Shown here: positions 1 to 8,374 of the stretch, piece after piece
Layout: each line of letters begins with the position of its first letter
Numbering within the stretch: the stretch's first letter is position 1
Source of the DNA: Theodoxus fluviatilis
Lineage: Eukaryota > Mollusca > Gastropoda > Cycloneritida > Neritidae
Direction of reading: 5' to 3'
Length of the DNA stretch: 15,000 nucleotides
Assembly: GCA_034096865.1 (NCBI GenBank)
Contig: JAWQFJ010000553.1
Coordinates: 10,001 to 25,000 of the forward strand
Notes under the pieces: model-generated
Seen by the model: only the letters and a program-made list of their open reading frames with translations
What the model was told of the DNA's origin: nothing
The model's database searches: none
Made by a program: the position numbers and the translations under genes

Positions 1-890
1 CTCACAGATACAGCCTATTTTGTTGTATGGTTCAGAGGTGTGGGGAGTAGATAATTGTGAAACTGTTGAATCTGCCCATTTATTTACAATGAAGAAGCTT
101 CTCAACGTTTCTTGTAGAACACCTAATGCACTAATTTATGGTGAATTAGGCCGCTATCCATTGCGTATTAATTCCGCGGTGAGAGCTATCAAGTATTGGC
201 TGAAAGTTCTGAAAATGTCTTCTCACTGATATCCACGTATGGCTTATAACATGTTGCTTACCAAGGGTAAACATTTAGATTGTTGGGCCAATAGAATAAA
301 AACTTTACTGTGCACTAATGGATACGACAATGTATGGTCGGAACAACATGTAACAGACCAAAGAACATTCTTTTGTACATTGCGCCAGAGATTGATCGAT
401 TCAATCACGAATGGGAGGAAATAATGACTAGCAACCGTTTCACTGTTTATCGATCATTTAAAATGGGATGATTTTTTTAACCTTATCTGAACGTTATTGA
501 TAAACAGATCTTATGTGAAGTGTTGACTCGTTTTAGGTTTGGAATCAGTGACATTAAAAGACATTTGTTAGGCCCTATGTGCATTGAAGAGGACGAAGAT
601 GAAATACACTTCCTGTTACACTGTCCCGTTTACAATGACCTACGTACAAAATATCTACTTTCAGATGATGAACCTCGAAATGAGAATACCTTTGTACGTA
701 TTTTGAGTGATACAGATGATCACAGTGTTCGGTCACTTTCCTTGTACATCCTCTATGCTTTAAGACATAGAAGGAATGCGGATGCAGACATGAATTGCCT
801 GATGTGAAATGTTGTCATTTCTATTCCATCCCCTTTGTAATGGGCCGGTGGCCTAATGAAATAAAGTGTTCGTTCGTTCGTTCGTTTGTT
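1..890 (+). mobile_element. Decayed 3' end of a non-LTR (LINE-type) retrotransposon
   Basis: The reading frame starting before 20 encodes a post-reverse-transcriptase C-terminal region seen in invertebrate LINEs: LYGSEVWG, KKLLNVSCRTPNALIYGELG, then TRFRFGISDI and a C/H-rich stretch ending HFLLHCPVYNDLR. Breaks visible: an in-frame TGA at 227, a stop at 422 with a shift to another frame near 406, stops at 469 and 478, and further frame changes before 520; the last segment ends at 807. A 3' UTR follows with a small hairpin (GGCC-ggt-GGCC, 843-853), AATAAA at 860 and a (TTCG)n tail at 869-888, as expected for a LINE 3' end. The 5' part lies outside the window. The copy is inactive. I cannot assign the clade reliably. 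Confidence 0.85.
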
Positions 891-907
891 CTCTCTCTCT
901 CTCTCTA
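869..907. repeat. (TTCG)n tail followed by (CT)n
   Basis: About five TTCG/TTTG units form the tail of the LINE remnant and run directly into a short CT repeat at 891-907. The (CT)n then joins the pyrimidine-rich end of the intron upstream of the acceptor at 987. Confidence 0.85.
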
Positions 908-987
908 CTTTCCTTCCCTCTCCTTTCCTGTCTGTCAGCCTTTTACTTTATTTTCAAAACATTGATATTACACCTGTACCATTGCAG

Positions 988-1169
988 ATGTCTGGCAGTG
1001 GAGGAGGGGACGATGCTGGGAGTCAGTCCAGCTCTTCACAGGTGCCAGGTGCTGGCTCCATCATGCTGGCTGCATGCCAACCTGGTCAGATCCTCCCCAT
1101 GAACCCTGACCTCCCTTCTGACCTCTTCACCTCCTGCCTCACCACCCCAGTGGTGATGGCCATGCGGTG
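988..1169 (+). CDS. RPTOR: RPTOR exon a (end of N-terminal conserved region)
   Basis: Acceptor ttgcag ends at 987 and donor GTAGGT starts at 1170. The exon encodes residues 1-60 plus two bases of W61. A Gly/Ser-rich stretch (about residues 2-22) is followed by the conserved block [19 protein letters not shown]. In vertebrate raptor the same block follows a poorly conserved linker, so the Gly/Ser stretch is probably a lineage-specific linker. The exon happens to start with an ATG codon, but this is an internal phase-0 exon because raptor needs its upstream part. An in-frame TAG follows TGG at 1171, so the donor must be at 1170. A second AG at 996 could act as an alternative acceptor. Confidence 0.9.
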
Positions 1170-4100
1170 GTAGGTAGAATTGGCTGTCTTGTCTGGGTTA
1201 TAGGGGAGTGAAGCTGGCCGTCATGTAGTTAGTTATGGGGTATGGAATGGGCATGACATGACCATTATTATAACAAAGCAGACAGCTGTAATGACCAGTT
1301 ATGGTGGGCGCCTAAGTGCATCGTTGGACGTGTGGATAGAGAGCAGTAAACTGAGGTGAAATAGAAATGGACAGTGCAGTAGAGAATCTGGATTTACCAG
1401 CAGGTGGGGTGATCAGTCACTGGGGGTCTTCACAACAAGCCAGTTTCCACATGGCCAACCCTTTGATCTTCCTGTTGCCCTACCTGCAGAGGTGACCTTT
1501 GACCCATCCGCCCATTTTTCAAACAGGATTTCCTCCTATGGGTTGGGTGTAAGACTAGACCCACTCCCTACACAGTTCATCAGAGGCAAATTGATGGGGA
1601 AATCTTATTGTGACCAGCTCTAATGGTATTCTGTGGTCAGTGGTGTTAAATAGCTTATAGAGGCTGATTTGCAGTATAACCCCATCTAATCATCCACCCT
1701 CCCACCCATCCATCCATCCATCCATCCATCCATCCATCCATCCATCCATCCATCCATCCATCCATCCATCCATCCATCCATCCATCCATCCATCCATCCA
1801 TCCATCCATCCATCCATCCATCCATCCAACCACCCATCAATCCATTCAACAGGATTTTCCTTCATGTTTCCTATTCCACCAGTGTGCATTTTGTTGTTGT
1901 TGTTGTTGTTGTTGTTTAGATATGAGATCATTGAATAGCATATCTGGCAAAGTTTCAGATTTTGTTGCGACTGAAGATATCTAGTTGATGCAAGTCTGAT
2001 CAGTACATATTTTCATGATTTGTGATATTCATGCATGTCAAGGGCTCCCTTGACATCCACTCACAATGATTCTAGTTTTTGACTCACATGCGAAGCAAAA
2101 GTGAGTCTATGTACTGAGCCGTGTCGTCCGTCCGTCCGTCCGTCCGGGCGTCCGTCCGTCCGTCCGTCCGGGCGTAAAAAACTTAAACGTTGGATTTTTC
2201 TCGGAGACTATTAAGTCTATCAACACCAAATGTGGCATGATGGTGTATGATGACAAGGCCTCAAAAAACATACATAGTGACTTGACCTTGCTTCAAGGTC
2301 AAGGTCACAGGAGCCATAAATGTGGTCTCAAAAACAGTCATTTTTCACATTTTCCCAATTTTCTCCCACGTTATTGAGAATGGCGATCTTAGCTACAAGT
2401 GGTATATATGTCAAAGCAATCCCTATCTTTTGATACCAGTTTGGTTGACCTTGCTTCAAGGTCAAGGTCACAGGAGCTCTTCAAAGTTGGATTGTATACA
2501 TATTTTGAAGTGACCTTGACCCTGAACTATGGAAGATAACTGTTTCAAACTTAATAATTATGTGGGGCACATGTTATACTTTCATCATGAGACACATTTG
2601 GTCACATATCATCAAGGTCAAGGTCACTTTGACCCTTATGAAATGTGACCAAAATGGGGTAGTGAACCACTAAAAGTGACTATATCTCATGGTAGAAAGT
2701 GCCAATAAGCACCATTGTGCTTCCTATGTCTTGAATTAACAGCTTTGTGTTGCATGACCTTGGATGACCTTGACCTTGGGTCAAGGTCACATGTATTTTG
2801 GTAGGAAAAATGTGTAAAGCAGTTCTTTGTTTATGATGTCATTGGTAGGTTTAGTTGTTTGACCTTGACCTTGAAGGTCACCTGAAGGTCAGTCATATAA
2901 AGGTCAAGGTCAAGCATGTGAGTCGTATGGGCTTTGCCCTTCTTGTATTACATTGTTTTGATTTTTGGATTTGAAGTAGAAGTGCATCTGGGAATGTCAT
3001 CAGTGGAAATCATGAGTGTTTAAGAGAGAATGGCATGCTCTGTGAAGACAGGTTTTCAGACAAGTTTTCTTGTGAGGGCAGCTGATGTTTCTTTCTGCTT
3101 GCCAGCAGTATCCCATATGCATACATCCAGCTCACTACAGTCTATGGAGGAGCTGTTCAGACTGCTTGCCAGCAGTATCCCATATGCATACATCCAGCTC
3201 ACTACAGTCTATGGCTGCTTGCCAGCAGTATCCCATATGCATACATCCAGCTCACTACAGTCTATGGCTGCTTGCCAGCAGTATCCCATATGCATACATC
3301 CAGCTCACTACAGTCTATGGAGGAGCTGTTCAGGCTGCTTGCCAGCAGTATCCCATATGCATACATCCAGCTCACTACAGTCTATGGAGGAGCTGTTCAG
3401 ACTGCTTGCCAGCAGTATCCCATATGCATACATCCAGCTCACTACAGTCTATGGCTGCTTGCCAGCAGTATCCTATATGCATACATCCAGCTCACTACAG
3501 TCTATGGAGGAGCTGTTCAGACTGCTTGCCAGCAGTATCCCATATGCATACATCCAGCTCGCTACAGTCTATGGAGGAGCTGTTCAGACTGCTTGCCAGC
3601 AGTATCCCATATGCATACATCCAGCTCACTACAGTCTATGGAGGAGCTGTTCAGACTGCTTGCCAGCAGTATCCCATATGCATACATCCAGCTCACTACA
3701 GTCTATGGCTGCTTGCCAGCAGTATCCTATATGCATACATCCAGCTCACTACAGTCTATGGAGGAGCTGTTCAGACTGCTTGCCAGCAGTATCCCATATG
3801 CATACATCCAGCTCACTACAGTCTATGGAGGAGCTGTTCAGACTGCTTGCCAGCAGTATCCCATATGCATACATCCAGCTCACTACAGTCTATGGAGGAG
3901 CTGTTCAGACTGCTTGCCAGCAGTATCCCATATGCATACATCCAGCTCACTACAGTCTATGGCTGCTTGCCAGCAGTATCCCATATGCATACATCCAGCT
4001 CACTACAGTCTATGGCTGCTTGCCAGCAGTATCCCATACATCCAGCTCACTACAGTCTATGGAGGAGCTGTTCAGGCTGCTTGTGTTGTAGGCATGTGCT

Positions 4101-4406
4101 GGTGAACAGCGGCAAGCTGGTACCTGGTCTGAGATTGGAGGATCTGGACAAGTAAGTACTGATTTTGGCAGCATAGTGGTTCAGACATGGGTTGCTTGAC
4201 TGCAGTGTGAATGAGGCCAAACAAACAAAAAAGTGGTTATGGTAACCCGACTGACCCTATTTTTTCTGTCGACACTAAACTTTTTTTTATAATAATGGAA
4301 ATATAAGAAATGCACTATTTAAAGCTTTAGAAAGTGTTGTCTGCAAAATATGAATTTCGATTTACATTATTGAGTGTAATGTACATGTATATGACATTTC
4401 TTAAAA

Positions 4407-4454
<48 letters not shown>

Positions 4455-5118
4455 CACACACATACACAAATGTGTGCAGTCTCAATATGGTCTCCTTAAA
4501 AAAATATTTTAAAGTATTTTAAAGTCATGCCTACCTACCCACCCTATTTCTTGGCCATGTTACTTCTGTTTATTGCCGTGGCACACAATGTCCCTTACTG
4601 GTTTTGGCCACCCCTCTCTGCTGTTCCTGATCTGACCCAGTTGTCAGTGAAGCCCCAGCTACTGCCGCTCCTGTTTCCTCCTCTGACTTGCAGTTATAAA
4701 TTTAGTTGTCAAGTGATGACCTTGGGGAAGTAATACCTGCTGTTCCTGATATGGTTACTAAATTCCTAGCAGTGAGTTTGAGTAGCCCACATCTCAGCGA
4801 GGCAGCAAAGGGCAACATGGGAAAATCAGCTGAAGTGGAGCATTACAGAACTTTATATGTCAGTTACATCTGACTGGCACACTGTAGAACGCATAAAAAT
4901 AATGCCTGCAGCAGTAGTTCATTGAAGGACGGGCCAGGCTAGTCATTACAATGGTGGTCAAGCCTGGATTGTCTTTTCTTTTTGTGCTGTGGAGGTGTGA
5001 ATATTTACAGTGTGTTGGTTGTGTTTGTGTGTGTATGTGTGTGCTGTGTGAACATTGTGTGTATGTGTCAGTAGATGGTTATGTGTCTGTGTGTGGGTTG
5101 TTGTTTTTTTCCTTGGGG

Positions 5119-5149
<31 letters not shown>

Positions 5150-8100
5150 GTGTGTGCGTGCGCGTGTGTGTGCGTGCATGCGTGCGTGCTTGTGTGTGTG
5201 TGTGTGTGTGTGTGTGTCCATATCATTTACATGATCAAATTTGTAGACATAACTTTTGCTTTGCTCTGACATGATACAAAGAGAAATTTTATAGCATGAC
5301 TTAAATGTAGCAGTTTTATTCTTTTGAATGTCATTTCAGCCATTTTAATACAAGATTTTTCTGTAGCTGTTGTTTTTTGTTGACAGAGTCCCTGGAAGCC
5401 TCAATGACCGCAAGTCCTTACTCGGGGAACTCAACTGGATTTTCACAGCCATCACCGACACCATTGCCTGGAACATGCTGCCTAAAGGTGAGAGAGAAGT
5501 CCTTGGATTTCCCTGATTGCCTGCCCACTGGCAGTGCACTTGCCTGACACCAACATCAGGACTGTGTTGCATTGTCCTTGAAGTGCAGGACTAAAGTGCA
5601 TTTGAAAGAATGTGCTTGCATGCACATGTGCACATTCTCAAACCAGAACCTGTTATTGTCTGAATGACGTGGCCTTCTGCAAGAGTTGTTTGGTGGTGTT
5701 TCATGTGTTGTGACAATTTTGGCTAATTATTTGAAACCAATAGAGGAGTCAGTTCCTCTGTTTTCTCCTGCTGCTTCTGTCCCTTCCTCCTCCTCCTCCT
5801 CCTCCTCCTCCTCCTCCTCCTCCTCCTCCTCCTCCTCCTCCTCCTCCTCCTCCTCCTCCTCCTCCTCCTCCTCCTCCTCCTCCTCCTCCTCCTCCTCCTC
5901 CTCCCCCTCCTCCTCCCCCTCCTCCTCCCCCTCCCTCTCCTCCCCCTCCTCCCCCTCCTTCCCCTCCTCCTCCCCCTTCTCCTCCACCTCCTCCTCCTCC
6001 TCCTCCTCCTCCTCCTCCTCCTCCTCCTCCTCCTCCTCCTCCTCCTCCTCCTCCTCCTCCTCCTCCTCCTCCTCTTCCTCCTCCTCCTCCTCCTCCTCCT
6101 CCTCCTCCTCCTCCTCCTCCTCCTCCTCCTCCTCCTCCTCCTCCTCCTCCTTCCCTCCTCCTCCTCCTCCTTCCCTCCTCCTCCTTTCCTCCTCCTCCTT
6201 TCCTCCTCCTCCTCCTCCTCCTCCTCCTCCTCCTCCTCCTCCTCCTCCTCCTCCTCCTCCTCCTCCTCCTCCTCCTCCTCCTCCTCCTCCTCCTCCTCCT
6301 CCCTCCTCCTTTCTCCTCTGTTTTTTCTTCTTCTCTAGTTCCTCCTCCTGCTCTCCTCTTTCTCCTCCATTGCCCTTCCCCCTCCTTCATCCTTCACTTC
6401 TATTTTCTCCTTCTCTACCTCTCTGTTTTATCTATCTCCCTCCTCGAGTCATTCTAGCACTTCCTGAACTTTTGTCATCTCTTTGTGGTTCTATCCCCCA
6501 CAGAGCTGTTCCAGAGACTGTTCCGCCAGGACCTGCTGGTTGCCAGCCTGTTCAGAAACTACCTGCTGGCTGAGCGTATCATGCGATCCTACAACTGCAC
6601 GCCCATGAGCTACCCAATGCTGCCCCCTACCTACCAGCACAGCATGTGGTCAGTAGCGCTCGTTTATAAGTTCAGTAGTGCACTCAAGTGATTCTTGGTT
6701 TTTCTCCTGACATCAGCCCCCATTGTGACTGCTTTGCTCATGGTGGACTGAATTGCTTGTTAGAAGAGATTAATTGATGGATGAGTTACTTCATTGAAGG
6801 GAAGACTTGATAGCCACATGTGGACATTTTCATTTTCTCTTTTGGGTGAAAACTACATAGATACATTTCAGTCTGTGCTTGTCATTGAACAAACAGAACA
6901 AGATCTAACACGTAAAACGAAAACCCCTTAAACACAAGGGCATGCACGCACACACACACATGCACACACTGACATACATACACACATACCATATACCAAC
7001 AAAATATTAGACCAGAACTAGCTAGAATATATTGTGCTCATGTGCAAGGTACAAGAGTCCGTGAGGAAACTTTTGGGATGTCGTCAGCAGTGATCTCTGA
7101 CAGAGTTTACCTTTGCCTCAGGAATGCCTATCTTCGTATGTCATGAGCATGGGTCTGAATGGAGTTTGCTCTGCTTGAGGAAGACCTGATTTTGATCATT
7201 GTCAGCAGTGGTCAGAATGAAGTTGACTCTGTGGCAGGGAGGCATGAATGATGATGGAATGAGCACCGATCTTTGTGGAGTTTGTATTGCTTATGGAAAA
7301 AATATTTTCTGTGTGCTGTCAGCAGTGATAGCAATGGAAGTAGTTCTGTAGCAGGAACGCCTGTATTTGGATTTCATTGACAGGAATGTACTTTGAAGTT
7401 GCCCGTTTTACAGAAATGCCTGTATTTGGATGGCGGGGACAGGAATCTACCTTGAAGTTGCCCGTTTTACAGAAATGCCTGTATTTGGATGTCGTGGACA
7501 GGAATCTACCTTGAAGTTGCTCTTTCTACAGGAATGCCTGGGATCTAACGCTGGACCTGTGCCTGAAGCAGATCAACACCTGGGTGCCCAAGGAAGATGG
7601 CAAGGGAGAGAACTGTCCCTTCTTTGCTGACCAGCTCAAGGCCTTTGAGGTGTGGCTGCAAAACGGATCAGAGAGGAGAATGCCTCCAGAGCAGCTGCCC
7701 ATCGTCCTGCAGGTAGAAACTCATTTCCAACAAAGTTTATTTCACCAGGTGCCATGAGTATGCCTCATTCTTTCCTTTCTTTTTTTTAATTTAAAATTCA
7801 ATGCACTTCTTTTGAAAAACATAAATAAGGACAAAATCATCCTTTAGTTGAGCCTTTCAAGTTTAAAAGAAGCAATACAATTTCACTGAGTCACAAATGC
7901 CTTTGCCTGAGAAATGGTACTTCACTGTTGTGTGTCTTTGGTGGACAGGTGTTGCTGAGTCAGATACACAGGATGTGTGCCCTGGACCTCCTTGGAAGAT
8001 TCCTGGACCTGGGACCCTGGGCTGTCAGCCTGGTGAGTGACGGGGAAGAGGAGGGGGCAGAGGAAGAGAGGAGTTGGGAGTTGGGAATAGAGGACAGTAA

Positions 8101-8281
8101 TGAGGGTGCGGAGGACTGGGATGGGGATGTGAGTCAAGAAGGGAAATAAGTTTGCACCTTTGAAGATACTGGTTAACATTGGGGAGGGGGAGGGGTGTGC
8201 CATTATTGAGGAGGAGTTGTTGTCATCATCATTGTCATTATCATCAACATCGTCTTCATTGTCGTCGTCATCAACATCATC

Positions 8282-8317
<36 letters not shown>

Positions 8318-8318
8318 G

Positions 8319-8374
<56 letters not shown>

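Noticed and set aside
2081..2935. Simple TIR transposon ending at GACTCACATGC / GCATGTGAGTC
   Set aside because: In all three copies the conserved sequence continues 20 bp beyond the 3' motif, and no target duplication flanks the motifs, so they are subterminal.
3030..4155. Three overlapping long forward frames (277-356 codons) with repeated peptide units
   Set aside because: They come from the 67/53-bp minisatellite, which lacks stops in every frame. Raptor exon phases show the region to be intron.
5686..6573. Long Ser/Pro-rich frame and matching Glu/Gly/Arg-rich minus-strand frames
   Set aside because: Pure products of the (TCC)n tract. No conserved sequence apart from the raptor exon d bases, which are read in a different frame.
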